In this document: positions 34,445 to 42,207 of the stretch, in pieces
Layout: the number at the start of each line of letters is the position of its first letter
How positions within the stretch are numbered: position 1 is the stretch's first letter
From: Oscillospiraceae bacterium
GTDB taxonomy: Bacteria > Bacillota > Clostridia > Oscillospirales > Ruminococcaceae
Length of the DNA stretch: 47,062 nucleotides
NCBI GenBank assembly: GCA_017536625.1
Contig: JAFXGY010000021.1
Coordinates: 1 to 47,062, forward strand
Direction of reading: 5' to 3'
The notes under the pieces: generated by a model
The model's input: only the letters and a program-made list of their open reading frames with translations
Told to the model about the DNA's origin: nothing
Databases searched by the model: none
Translations under genes and position numbers: made by a program

Positions 34445-35821
34445 TTATTTATCTGCCATGGCAACTTTGATCATAATTGCGCATTCGACGCGTTTTCTTT
34501 CCATTTCGCAGGAAAGTTTTACGGGTTTGTTGATATCTTTATTGAAGCTGCAGTTATTTGCGTTGCAGCCGCCGGAACAATAGAACTTGCACCAGCAATC
34601 TTTGCAGCCTTCTTTGGTATAAATGTTGGAGCAGGCAAATTTATCCTTCATCTCGATATCAAGGGTTTCATCATCAAGATTGCCCATTTTCCATTCATCG
34701 TTTCCTACAAACTGATGACAGGGATAAATATCGCCGTCGGGCGTTACGGAAACATATTCGTTTCCGCATCCGCATCCGCGAAGACGTTTGATTGCGCAGG
34801 GGCCCTGGTCAAGGTCAATCATAAAGTGAAAAAAGTTAAAGCATCTTCCCTCTTCTTTCTTTCTGCGGATCATTTCAACAGCAAGCTTTTAGTATTCTGC
34901 AAAAATTGCGGGAAGATCTTCTTCGGTAATTGCATAAGGTTCGCTGGGATCGGCAATAACCGGTTCAACACTCAGCTGATCAAATCCGAGGTCATCGGCG
35001 ATGTGATATACGTCCTGTGCAAAATCAAGATTGTTTTTGGTGAAGGTTCCGCGGGCATAATATTCCTTGTTTTCGCCTTTAAGACGCTTTTCAACAAGCT
35101 TCTGGAATTTCGGAACAAAGATATCATAGCTGCCCTTGCCATTGATGGTAAGGCGCATATTATCGTTCACGCATTTTCTTCCATCGAGGGAAAGAACGAC
35201 GTTTTTCATTTCTTTATTGATGTAATCGATATTTTCATCATTAAGAAGAACGCCGTTGGTGGTTACGGTGAAGCGGAATTTTTTGTTATATTCTTCCTCT
35301 TTGCTTCTGGCATAATCAACAATTTCTTTTACAGCGTCCCAGTTCATAAGGGGCTCGCCGCCGAAGAAATCCAGTTCGAGATTATGGCGGTTTCCGGAAT
35401 GGGTAAGAAGGAAATCAATGGCTTTTTTGCCGGTTTCAACTGGCATAAGTTTTCTTCCTTTACCAAAGTCGCCGGTGGAAGCAAAGCAATATTTGCAGCG
35501 GAGGTTACAGTCGTGGGAAATATGAAGGCACATGGATTTGATGGGTGCGCCTTTCATCATATCGGTGAAACGTTCGTAATCATCTTCGCTGAAAAGCTGA
35601 CCGGCGTTCTGAAGTCCGAGAAGTTCGGAATAAAGTTCAAGAATATCTTCTTCAGAATATTCTTTTGAAAGTTCTTTTACGATTTCTGCGGGGCATTCTT
35701 CCGGAAGCTTGTCCTCGAATTTATTAAGAAGATCAAAAGCCATCTTATCAAGAAGATGAACCGCACCGGAGTTTACGTCGAGAGCAATATAATAACCATT
35801 AAGATAAAAACTATGTACCAT
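34445..35821 (-). pseudogene. scfB: SCIFF maturase (radical SAM/SPASM), interrupted by in-frame TAA
   Basis: Radical SAM enzyme that installs thioether links in the SCIFF peptide. Read across the break it has 458 codons, the normal length. Part 1 (codons 1-310) holds 'CNLRCKYC' (Cys105, Cys109, Cys112), the 4Fe-4S cluster for SAM cleavage. TAA stands at codon 311 (34889-34891, minus strand), and the frame then continues without other damage through 'KLAVEMIRRKKEEGR' and the complete SPASM domain with its cluster cysteines ('GCGCGNEY', 'CHQF', 'CKDCWCKFYCSGGC'). A single G-to-T change from GAA would explain it. Truncated protein lacks every SPASM cysteine and should be inactive. Sequencing error or read-through cannot be excluded. 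Confidence 0.85.
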
Positions 35822-35833
35822 TTAAAAATCTCC

Positions 35834-35870
35834 AAAAAAACTGCAGGCAAGCCTTTTTGGCAAGCCTGCA
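35834..35870 (-). terminator. Terminator-like hairpin between scfA and scfB
   Basis: On the minus strand, TGCAGGC-TT-GCC, loop AAAAA, GGC-TT-GCCTGCA (35842-35870), then AG and seven Ts (35834-35840), directly followed by the scfB ribosome binding site GGAG. The internal TT/TT mismatch makes it imperfect, fitting partial termination so that peptide mRNA exceeds maturase mRNA. Confidence 0.75.
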
Positions 35871-35890
35871 ATTTATAATAATTCAATAAA

Positions 35891-36049
35891 TTATTTGTTG
35901 CCTTTGCGGGATTCGTTTTCGCATTCCTGGTTTGCAACGGTGCAGGAAGTTTTGCAAGCAGACTGGCAGGAAGCCTGGCATTCGCCGCAGCCGCCTTTTG
36001 CGCAGGATTCTTTAAGATTTGCGTTGTTTACAGTTTTGATGTGTTCCAT
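35891..36049 (-). CDS. scfA: SCIFF ranthipeptide precursor (six cysteines in forty-five)
   Basis: A 52-aa ribosomally made precursor peptide, highly conserved among Clostridia. It starts 'MEHIKTVNNANLKESC' (leader) and continues with the Cys-rich core 'GCGECQASCQSACKTSCT', then 'NQEC'. The six family cysteines are at 21, 24, 28, 32, 36 and 43; one additional Cys16 precedes them. In the studied Clostridium thermocellum homologue a thioether joins Cys32 and Thr37; both are present here at the same numbers. AGGAGG stands ahead of the ATG. The gene has its own promoter and is followed by the hairpin and scfB. Its modification here depends on whether the interrupted scfB is made. Biological role is unsettled (quorum-type signalling has been proposed in other clostridia). 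Confidence 0.95.
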   Translation of the reverse strand: MEHIKTVNNANLKESCAKGGCGECQASCQSACKTSCTVANQECENESRKGNK

Positions 36050-36089
36050 TATGTTATCCTCCTGAAAAAATACATATTTTAACGCTAAT

Positions 36090-36118
36090 AGTATAGCACA
36101 TAATTATTAATGTTGCAA
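36090..36118 (-). promoter_or_regulatory. Promoter of scfA
   Basis: Minus strand TTGCAA (36113-36118), 17-nt spacer, TATACT (36090-36095). The -35 starts on the base next to the TIGR04086 stop codon, so the peptide gene has its own start besides read-through. Confidence 0.7.
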
Positions 36119-36505
36119 CTATTTTCTTTTAATATAATTAACTCCGATTATTCCGCCCAAAGAGGAGGAAATGAATATCATTGCGGCTTTTATTGCGGCG
36201 CCGATACCAAAAGCTCCTGTTCCTGATAATCCGCCGAAAATCCAGATGATACCGAAAAAAATAATTCCGGAAAAAGCTCCGCAGAAAAGCCCTTTTTCGT
36301 GAGAAAATCCGGCGGAACAGAACCCGCCACAAAATCCTCCGAAAGCAAGAATTACAACAGTTGCAGGAGAAATCAGCATTGCAGGGATATCCCCTATCGC
36401 AAGTACTGCCGCCATAGCAAAAATGAACAGAGCTGCGATCAAAATTCCGATTCCGGAGCCAACGGAAGAGCTTATTGCAATTTTTTTCACCTGTTTTCCG
36501 GTCAT
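36119..36505 (-). CDS. TIGR04086 family membrane protein
   Basis: A 128-aa membrane protein with about four helices ('GILIAALFIFAMAAVLAIG', 'SPATVVILAFGGFCGGFCSAGF', 'GLFCGAFSGIIFFGIIWIFGG', 'AAMIFISSSLGGIIGV'). Small residues (Gly, Ala, Ser) line the helices. The function of this family is not known to me; in clostridia it is regularly found between yajC and the SCIFF genes, exactly as here. AAAGGGG serves as ribosome binding site but is part of a hairpin (36511-36566). Confidence 0.85.
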   Translation of the reverse strand: MTGKQVKKIAISSSVGSGIGILIAALFIFAMAAVLAIGDIPAMLISPATVVILAFGGFCGGFCSAGFSHEKGLFCGAFSGIIFFGIIWIFGGLSGTGAFGIGAAIKAAMIFISSSLGGIIGVNYIKRK

Positions 36506-36510
36506 ATAAA

Positions 36511-36566
36511 AAACGCCCCTTTCAAAAAATCCTTTTAAAGGATATTCGGAAAGGAGTGTTTTTATT
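36511..36566 (-). promoter_or_regulatory. Nested hairpins between yajC and the TIGR04086 gene
   Basis: On the minus strand a small palindrome ATCCTTT-AAAAGGAT followed by TTTTT, flanked by AACACTCCTTT and AAAGGGGCGTT, which pair with one mismatch. The 3' arm contains the AAAGGGG ribosome binding site of the membrane protein gene, and a T run follows. It may act as terminator of yajC or as translation switch. Confidence 0.55.
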
Positions 36567-36580
36567 CAGGTCAGATGATT

Positions 36581-36928
36581 TTAATCGTTTTTATCTCTTG
36601 CGGAAATATTCTGGGAAACAGCGCTTTTAAGAATACGGATTTTGCTTCTGTCACTTCCGGTTTCGATAACAACGGTATCCTCTTTTACGGAAACAACAAT
36701 ACCGATAATTCCGCCGATGGTAACAACTTCATCGCCGATATCAAGGTTTTCTCTCATAACTTTGTCTGCTTTGTCCTTTTTCTGCTGGGGACGGATGAGC
36801 ATAAAATAGAAAACGATAACTACAACAATAATGGGTGCGAAGCTGATGATGGTATCAAGAATAGAGCCGCCTTCTGCAGAAGCGTCAGCGCTTCCGAGAA
36901 GAGAAAGAAGATAAGGGAAATTGGTCAT
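36581..36928 (-). CDS. yajC: Preprotein translocase subunit YajC
   Basis: A 115-aa accessory subunit of the Sec translocon. The membrane segment 'IISFAPIIVVVIVFYFMLIRPQQKK' (about 27-51) with the family R-P-Q-Q-K-K signature is followed by the small cytoplasmic domain 'DIGDEVVTIGGIIGIVVSVKEDTVVIETG'. The N-terminal extension is typical of clostridia. It is downstream of tgt, as in many bacteria (queA-tgt-yajC order). Confidence 0.95.
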   Translation of the reverse strand: MTNFPYLLSLLGSADASAEGGSILDTIISFAPIIVVVIVFYFMLIRPQQKKDKADKVMRENLDIGDEVVTIGGIIGIVVSVKEDTVVIETGSDRSKIRILKSAVSQNISARDKND

Positions 36929-36990
36929 TTTGTACCTCCAAAAATGTTATGAATAATATTATAAATTAATTTTTGCCGGGATTCAAGATT

Positions 36991-38121
36991 TTATATTCTT
37001 TTTCCGAGAATATCACGGTATTTCTGATAAAACTCTTCGAAAGTTCCGTTATCAAGCGCCTCGCGGATTCTTTCCATAAGAGTGTTATAAAAATAAAGGT
37101 TATGCTGAACGGTGAGCCTGTGGGCGAGAAGTTCGTTCGCTCTGAGAAGATGGCGGACGTATGCTCTGCTGTGAAGACGGCAAGTGGGACATCCGCATTC
37201 CGGATCCACCGGACCGTTATCATAGATGTATTTTTCGTTGTTGAGGTTTCTTATGCCCTGCCAGGTAAAAAGGGTACCGTGACGTGCGTTACGGCTTGGC
37301 ATAACGCAGTCGAAAAGGTCAACGCCGCGATGAACGGCTTCAAGAATGTTTACAGGAGTGCCTACTCCCATAAGGTATCTCGGTTTATTGACCGGCATAT
37401 AAGGTTCAACAGCGTCGATAATGCGGTACATTTCGAGGGTGGGCTCGCCGACAGCGAGTCCGCCGATTGCATAACCGTCAAGATCGAGTTTTGCTATTTC
37501 TTTCATGTGCTCGATACGAAGATCCTCGAAGGTGCATCCCTGGTTGATGCCGAAAAGCATCTGGTGGGGGTTGATGGTATCCGGAAGAGAATTGAGTCTT
37601 TCCATTTCTGCTTTGCAGCGGTGGAGCCATCTTACGGTTCTTGCGCAGGACTGAGCAGCATAGGATTTCGGAGCGGGGTTTTCGACGCATTCATCAAAAG
37701 CCATTGCAATGGTGCTTCCAAGGTGGGACTGAATCTGCATTGATTCTTCCGGGCCCATAAAAATTCTGTGTCCGTCAAGGTGACTGCGGAAATAAACGCC
37801 TTCTTCTTTTATTTTGCGAAGCTTTGAAAGGCTGAATACCTGGAAGCCGCCGCTATCGGTAAGGATGGGTCTGTCCCAGTTCATAAATTTATGAAGACCG
37901 CCAAGTTCTTTTACAACAAGATCTCCGGGACGAAGCGAAAGATGATAAGTGTTGCAAAGTGCGACCTGGCAATGAAGCTCTTTAAGGTCTTCTGCGGCAA
38001 CGCCGCCTTTAATTGCTCCGCAGGTTGCAACGTTCATGAATGCGGGAGTCTGAACTGTTCCGTGAACGGTTTCGAATTCTGCTCTGCGGGCTTTTCCTTC
38101 GGTTTTTAAAACAGTAAACAT
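36991..38121 (-). CDS. tgt: Queuine tRNA-ribosyltransferase
   Basis: Exchanges guanine 34 of GUN-anticodon tRNAs for the queuosine precursor. The 376-aa protein has the active-site strand 'LTDSGGFQVFSL' (Asp, proton acceptor), 'GFSFDECVENPAP'-type segment as 'AFDECVENPAP', the nucleophile Asp in 'FDCVMPSRNARHG', and the zinc site 'CGCPTCRLHSRAYVRHL' (three Cys and one His). It is complete. It should work with QueA, encoded 0.9 kb away on the same strand. The 38122-38309 gap before the XRE gene is AT-rich and contains that gene's promoter. Confidence 0.97.
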   Translation of the reverse strand: MFTVLKTEGKARRAEFETVHGTVQTPAFMNVATCGAIKGGVAAEDLKELHCQVALCNTYHLSLRPGDLVVKELGGLHKFMNWDRPILTDSGGFQVFSLSKLRKIKEEGVYFRSHLDGHRIFMGPEESMQIQSHLGSTIAMAFDECVENPAPKSYAAQSCARTVRWLHRCKAEMERLNSLPDTINPHQMLFGINQGCTFEDLRIEHMKEIAKLDLDGYAIGGLAVGEPTLEMYRIIDAVEPYMPVNKPRYLMGVGTPVNILEAVHRGVDLFDCVMPSRNARHGTLFTWQGIRNLNNEKYIYDNGPVDPECGCPTCRLHSRAYVRHLLRANELLAHRLTVQHNLYFYNTLMERIREALDNGTFEEFYQKYRDILGKRI

Positions 38122-38242
38122 ATTTTTCCCCTTTATAAGGTAATAAAATAACTATTATAGTATAACTTAATAAAAGAATCTTTGCAAGTTAAATTTTGTT
38201 AAATTATAATTTTCAACACACTTTCCGAATGGATAATTTTTC

Positions 38243-38270
38243 TTGACAATCATATAATTCCCGTGATAAT
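38243..38270 (+). promoter_or_regulatory. Candidate promoter of the XRE regulator gene
   Basis: TTGACA (38243-38248), 16-nt spacer, GATAAT (38265-38270). A second TATAAT at 38273-38278 has no good -35. Confidence 0.55.
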
Positions 38271-38312
38271 ATTATAATACTTTTTGTATAAGCGTAATTG
38301 TGAGGGATATTG

Positions 38313-38681
38313 ATGTCGGAAATAATGGATTTCGGAAGAAAAGTAAAATATATTATGAAGCAGCGCGGAATAACCCAAAGCTGGCTTGCCCAAAAAATAG
38401 GGATAACCGAAGCGACTCTTTCAAGATATGTTAATAACAGCAGAAAGCCGCAGGCGGATATTGCCGCGGATATTGCGGAGGTTCTTGATATATCACTTGA
38501 TTATCTTATGGGAATAAGCGGCTGCCCTTCCCCGATAAAAACCATGAGCACGGAAGAAACCCTTCTTATCAGTGCGTTTTCAAAGGCAAGCCCCAGGGAC
38601 AGAAAAATCATATTCGGCGTGCTTGAAGACCACATGACTTCGGAAGAACTTGAAACTTTCAAAAAAATTCAGAAAAATTGA
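38313..38681 (+). CDS. XRE-family helix-turn-helix regulator
   Basis: A 122-aa regulator with an N-terminal HTH of Cro/C1 type: 'GRKVKYIMKQRGITQSWLAQKIGITEATLSRYVNNSRKPQADIAADIAEVLDISLDYLMGI' (about 7-68). The C-terminal 50 residues are helical ('TEETLLISAFSKASPRDRKIIFGVLEDHM'). ATG 38313 has GAGGG 6 nt ahead; a TTG one codon earlier is less likely. It lies divergent from tgt and directly upstream of rubredoxin, so the control of either is possible. Target unknown. Confidence 0.88.
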   Translation: MSEIMDFGRKVKYIMKQRGITQSWLAQKIGITEATLSRYVNNSRKPQADIAADIAEVLDISLDYLMGISGCPSPIKTMSTEETLLISAFSKASPRDRKIIFGVLEDHMTSEELETFKKIQKN

Positions 38682-38687
38682 ATTTTT

Positions 38688-38700
38688 GTGACTTTGTCAC
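38688..38700. promoter_or_regulatory. Operator-like palindrome before rubredoxin
   Basis: GTGAC-TTT-GTCAC, a perfect 5-3-5 palindrome, ends where a -35 would be for the TATAAT at 38723-38728. No good -35 is seen, which would suit an activator site. The XRE regulator encoded just upstream is a natural candidate to bind it. Confidence 0.5.
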
Positions 38701-38768
38701 TGAAAGACGGAAATTTTTGGGGTATAATAAAGCCACAATAAAAAATAAATTTTAAAGGAGTTAATTCT

Positions 38769-38942
38769 ATGAAATATACTTGCATGATCTGCGGATACAC
38801 CTATGACGAAGAAAAAGGCATTCCCGAAAGAGGAATTGCACCCGGAACCAAATTTGAAGATCTCCCGGAAGATTTCCGCTGCCCCCTTTGCAAAATGCCC
38901 AAAGATAAATTCAGAAATGTAGCAAAAGATTTTAACCAGTGA
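38769..38942 (+). CDS. Rubredoxin
   Basis: A 57-aa electron carrier with one iron bound by four cysteines: Cys5 and Cys8 in '[11 protein letters not shown]', Cys38 and Cys41 in '[13 protein letters not shown]'. The second knuckle has 'CKMPKDKF' where many have 'CGVGKDQF'. Usual role is electron transfer to oxygen- or peroxide-reducing enzymes (rubrerythrin, flavodiiron protein) in anaerobes. AAAGGAG precedes the ATG, and a terminator follows. No partner enzyme is in the window. Confidence 0.95.
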   Translation: MKYTCMICGYTYDEEKGIPERGIAPGTKFEDLPEDFRCPLCKMPKDKFRNVAKDFNQ

Positions 38943-38970
38943 TTTCAGCTAATAAATTACTCGGAAACAA

Positions 38971-38998
38971 AAAACGACCGCACCGCGGTCGTTTTTTT
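38971..38998. terminator. Bidirectional terminator between rubredoxin and queA
   Basis: AAAACGACCGC (38971-38981) / GCGGTCGTTTT (38985-38995), loop ACC, more Ts on the right. It serves rubredoxin and probably the convergent queA. Confidence 0.9.
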
Positions 38999-39004
38999 AT
39001 GCAA

Positions 39005-40030
39005 TCAAATAATAGCCATGGAATCGCCGAAAGAGAAAAATCTGTATCTTTCCTCAATGGCGGTCTGATATGCCGCCATAACGTTTTCATATCCGGCAAA
39101 AGCGGAAACGAGCATTATAAGGGTGCTTTCGGGAAGGTGGAAATTGGTGATAAGTCCGTCAAGAACTTTGAATTTGAATCCGGGATAGATAAAAATGCTT
39201 GTGTCGTCATCGTCTTCTCTGATTTCGCCGTATTTCGCCGCAACGGATTCGAGAGTTCTGCAGGAAGTGGTTCCTACCGCAATAACGCGATGGCCGGCTG
39301 CTTTTGTTTCTTTTATAAGGTCTGCGGTTTCTTTGGGGAGCATATAATGTTCGGTATGCATTATGTGGTGCTCAAAATCCTCGACTTTTACAGGGCGGAA
39401 GGTTCCAAGGCCGACGTGAAGAGTGACAAAAGCTGTTTTAATGCCTTTTTCACGGATTTTTTCAAGAAGTTCATTTGTAAAATGAAGTCCTGCGGTGGGT
39501 GCGGCGGCGGAACCTATGGGATCGGAATAAACGGTCTGATATCTTTCCCTGTCTTCAAGCTTTTCTGTGATGTAAGGAGGAAGAGGCATCTGACCGATTT
39601 CATCAAGGACGTTATAGATATTTCCTTCGTGTTCAAATCTTACGATTCTGTTGCCTTCTTCCACAATATCAATGACCTCGGCTTTAAGAAGTCCGCCGCC
39701 GAAAACGAATCTTTTTCCGATTTTTGCGTGTTTTCCGGGACGAACGAGAATTTCCCAAACGTCAAGGTCAATCTGCTTGAGAAGCAGAAATTCGATGGGA
39801 GAATGGGTATCTTCCCTTTCGCCGATGAGCCTTGCGGGAATAACTCTTGAATTATTGAGAACGAGAAGATCGCCGGGTTCAAGAAGGTCGATTATCTCAT
39901 AAAAATGTTTGTGTTCAACTTCGCCGGTTTCTCTGTTGAGATGCATAAGACGGGAATGATCGCGCTGATCTGCCGGATGCTGTGCGATAAGTTCTTCCGG
40001 AAGATCAAAATAAAAATCACTTGTTTTCAT
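39005..40030 (-). CDS. queA: S-adenosylmethionine:tRNA ribosyltransferase-isomerase
   Basis: Transfers and rearranges the ribose of SAM onto 7-aminomethyl-deazaguanine in tRNA to make epoxyqueuosine. The 341-aa protein begins '[28 protein letters not shown]' and has '[16 protein letters not shown]', '[19 protein letters not shown]' and '[20 protein letters not shown]', all family signatures. With tgt it supplies queuosine. The two genes are usually adjacent; here the XRE-rubredoxin pair lies between them on the other strand. Confidence 0.97.
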   Translation of the reverse strand: MKTSDFYFDLPEELIAQHPADQRDHSRLMHLNRETGEVEHKHFYEIIDLLEPGDLLVLNNSRVIPARLIGEREDTHSPIEFLLLKQIDLDVWEILVRPGKHAKIGKRFVFGGGLLKAEVIDIVEEGNRIVRFEHEGNIYNVLDEIGQMPLPPYITEKLEDRERYQTVYSDPIGSAAAPTAGLHFTNELLEKIREKGIKTAFVTLHVGLGTFRPVKVEDFEHHIMHTEHYMLPKETADLIKETKAAGHRVIAVGTTSCRTLESVAAKYGEIREDDDDTSIFIYPGFKFKVLDGLITNFHLPESTLIMLVSAFAGYENVMAAYQTAIEERYRFFSFGDSMAII

Positions 40031-40064
40031 TAAATCACCATTTATTTCAAATTTTCAAAAAATA

Positions 40065-40093
40065 TTGACATCAAAAATATGTAATGCTAAAAT
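40065..40093 (+). promoter_or_regulatory. Promoter of asd
   Basis: TTGACA (40065-40070), 17-nt spacer, TAAAAT (40088-40093). It leaves a leader of about 77 nt with no hairpin I can identify; no lysine riboswitch is visible. Confidence 0.7.
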
Positions 40094-40176
40094 CAAAAGC
40101 ATATTCATATAACTTTTATATTATATTGCAACGGAAGTTTTATTTCAAGTATTTTTATCATAAGGAGGTATAACTT

Positions 40177-41259
40177 ATGAAAAATTATAAAGTCGGAATA
40201 ATCGGCGCAACCGGAATGGTCGGCCAGCGCCTTTTAACGCTTCTTGAAGGTCACCCTTGGTTTTCTGTAGAAGTTCTTGCCGCATCTTCAAAAAGCGCGG
40301 GAAAAAGCTTTGAGGAAGCTGTCTTCGGACGCTGGGCAATGGCAAAGCCAATTCCGGAGAAAATTAAATGCATGAAAGTTTATGATGCGGAAAAAGACGC
40401 GGAATTTATTGCTTCTTCTGTCGATTTCGTTTTTTGCGCAATCAATATGGATAAAGCGGCAACAAAAGCTCTTGAAGAAAAATACGCCAAACTCGAATGT
40501 CCGGTTATGTCAAATAACAGCGCAAACCGCGGTGTTTTTGATGTTCCTATGATAATTCCGGAAATAAACCCGGAACATATGGAAGTTGTTTCTGCGCAGA
40601 AAAAACGTCTTGGGACCAAAAGAGGATTTATTTCCGTAAAATCCAACTGTTCGATCCAAAGCTATGTTCCTGCGCTACATCCGCTTATGAAATTCGGTGT
40701 TAAGAATGTGCTTGCCTGCACTTATCAGGCTATTTCCGGCGCCGGAAAAAACTTTGAACGCTGGCCGGAAATGGTCGATAATCTTATCCCTTATATCGGC
40801 GGCGAGGAAGAAAAAAGCGAAAACGAACCGCTTAAAATATGGGGGAAAATTGAGGACGGAAAAATTATAAGCGCTTCCTCCCCTGCTATTACAACTCAAT
40901 GTCTTCGCGTTCCGGTTTCGGACGGACACACCGCGGCGGTTTTTGTAAGTTTTGATAAAAAGCCGACAATTGATGAAATAAAAAAAGCATGGGCAGAATA
41001 CCGCGGAGAACCGCAGATTCTCGAACTTCCTTCCGCACCGAAGCAGTTCCTTACTTATTTCGAAGAACCGGATCGCCCCCAGGCAAAGCTTGACAGAGAT
41101 CTTGAAAACGGTATGGGCGTTTCTATCGGAAGACTCCGCGCGGACAGCCAATATGATTATAAGTTCGTAAGCCTTTCTCATAATACGATAAGAGGTGCCG
41201 CAGGCGGCAATATCCTTATGGCGGAACTTTATGCCGCAAAAGGTTATTTCGACAGATAA
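40177..41259 (+). CDS. asd: Aspartate-semialdehyde dehydrogenase
   Basis: Reduces aspartyl phosphate to aspartate semialdehyde, the branch point to lysine/DAP, threonine and methionine. The 360-aa protein has the NADP-binding 'VGIIGATGMVGQRLL', the nucleophile Cys158 in 'KSNCSIQS', and the His-containing 'VPVSDGHTAAVFV'. The length and 'NCSIQSYVPALHPL' place it in the archaeal/fungal-type branch that many clostridia have. AAGGAGG precedes the ATG. dapA follows 60 nt downstream, so the two make the start of the diaminopimelate pathway. Confidence 0.95.
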   Translation: MKNYKVGIIGATGMVGQRLLTLLEGHPWFSVEVLAASSKSAGKSFEEAVFGRWAMAKPIPEKIKCMKVYDAEKDAEFIASSVDFVFCAINMDKAATKALEEKYAKLECPVMSNNSANRGVFDVPMIIPEINPEHMEVVSAQKKRLGTKRGFISVKSNCSIQSYVPALHPLMKFGVKNVLACTYQAISGAGKNFERWPEMVDNLIPYIGGEEEKSENEPLKIWGKIEDGKIISASSPAITTQCLRVPVSDGHTAAVFVSFDKKPTIDEIKKAWAEYRGEPQILELPSAPKQFLTYFEEPDRPQAKLDRDLENGMGVSIGRLRADSQYDYKFVSLSHNTIRGAAGGNILMAELYAAKGYFDR

Positions 41260-41271
41260 ACATAATAAATT

Positions 41272-41318
41272 AATCCTCCGCATAGATATTCATATCTTGG
41301 AAAGCGGAGGATTTTTTA
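41272..41318 (+). promoter_or_regulatory. Leader hairpin between asd and dapA
   Basis: AATCCTCCGC (41272-41281) pairs perfectly with GCGGAGGATT (41304-41313), enclosing a second palindrome AGATAT-TC-ATATCT (41284-41297); Ts follow to 41317. GGAGG in the 3' arm is the dapA ribosome binding site, and the ATG is at 41320. It can act as asd terminator or as a switch for dapA. Confidence 0.7.
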
Positions 41319-41319
41319 T

Positions 41320-42207
41320 ATGAAAAACACAATTTTTACCGGCTGCGGAGCGGCAACGGTTACGCCGATGAACGAAGATGGTTCAGTAAATCTTAAAAAA
41401 TATGCGGATTTTATAGATGAACTTATAAACAGAGGCATTGACGCGATAGTGGTAAACGGAACCACCGGAGAATCAGCTACGCTTACGGATGAAGAACAAT
41501 ATAATATTATCTGCTGTGCAAATGACGTTATCAACCATCGTGTTCCGCTGATTGCCGGAGCCGGAAGCAACAGCACCGCTCATGCCGCAAGACTTGCCCT
41601 TAACGCGAGGAATGCCGGTGCAGATGCGATTCTTGCTGTTACACCATATTACAATAAAGCAAACGAAAACGGACTTCTGGAGCATTACAGCTTTATCACA
41701 AAGTGGTGCCAGCTGCCGACTATTGTTTATAATGTTCCTTCAAGGACCGGAGTGAATATCAAGCCGGAAACATATCTAAAACTTGCGGAAAATCCGTTTA
41801 TCTGTGCTGTAAAAGAAGCTTCGGGAAATATCGCCGATGCCGAAAGGACGGTTTCGCTTTGCGGCGATAAAATTGATATTTTTTCCGGAAGCGATGAACT
41901 TACACTTCCGTTTTTGAGCATCGGTGCAAAAGGGGTTATTTCCGTTGCGGCGAATATCGTTCCGGAAAGAATGGAAGCAATCTGTACCGAATATTTCGGA
42001 GGAAAATATATTGAATCCGCAAAAAGCCAGATTGCGCTTATTCCGCTTATTGATGCGCTTTTTTGCGATGTAAATCCCATTCCGATTAAAGAAGCACTTA
42101 ATATGCTCGGAAAGGAATTCGGACCTTGCAGGCTTCCGCTTTGCGAAATGGAAGAAGCAAAAAAAGAACACCTTCGCTCCGTTCTTGAGCACTATGGAAT
42201 TCTTTGA
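41320..42207 (+). CDS. dapA: 4-hydroxy-tetrahydrodipicolinate synthase
   Basis: Condenses pyruvate with aspartate semialdehyde, first committed step to diaminopimelate (cell wall), lysine and, in spore formers, dipicolinate. The 295-aa TIM barrel has Schiff-base Lys165 ('CAVKEASGN'), Tyr137 in 'YNVPSRTG', and 'VVNGTTGESATL' with the Thr-Thr pair of the proton relay. It is expressed with asd, subject to the leader hairpin. The stop lies inside a further structured element. Confidence 0.96.
   Translation: MKNTIFTGCGAATVTPMNEDGSVNLKKYADFIDELINRGIDAIVVNGTTGESATLTDEEQYNIICCANDVINHRVPLIAGAGSNSTAHAARLALNARNAGADAILAVTPYYNKANENGLLEHYSFITKWCQLPTIVYNVPSRTGVNIKPETYLKLAENPFICAVKEASGNIADAERTVSLCGDKIDIFSGSDELTLPFLSIGAKGVISVAANIVPERMEAICTEYFGGKYIESAKSQIALIPLIDALFCDVNPIPIKEALNMLGKEFGPCRLPLCEMEEAKKEHLRSVLEHYGIL

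Noticed and set aside
34889-34891. Selenocysteine or pyrrolysine recoding at the scfB break
   Set aside because: The codon is TAA, which is used for neither amino acid.
34361-35668. A 435-codon open frame on the + strand
   Set aside because: It lies antisense to scfB, has no ribosome binding site or recognisable domain, and its length follows from the codon pattern of the radical SAM gene.
40094-40176. Lysine riboswitch before asd
   Set aside because: The leader is only about 77 nt and lacks the many conserved helices; the asd-dapA gap is also too short.
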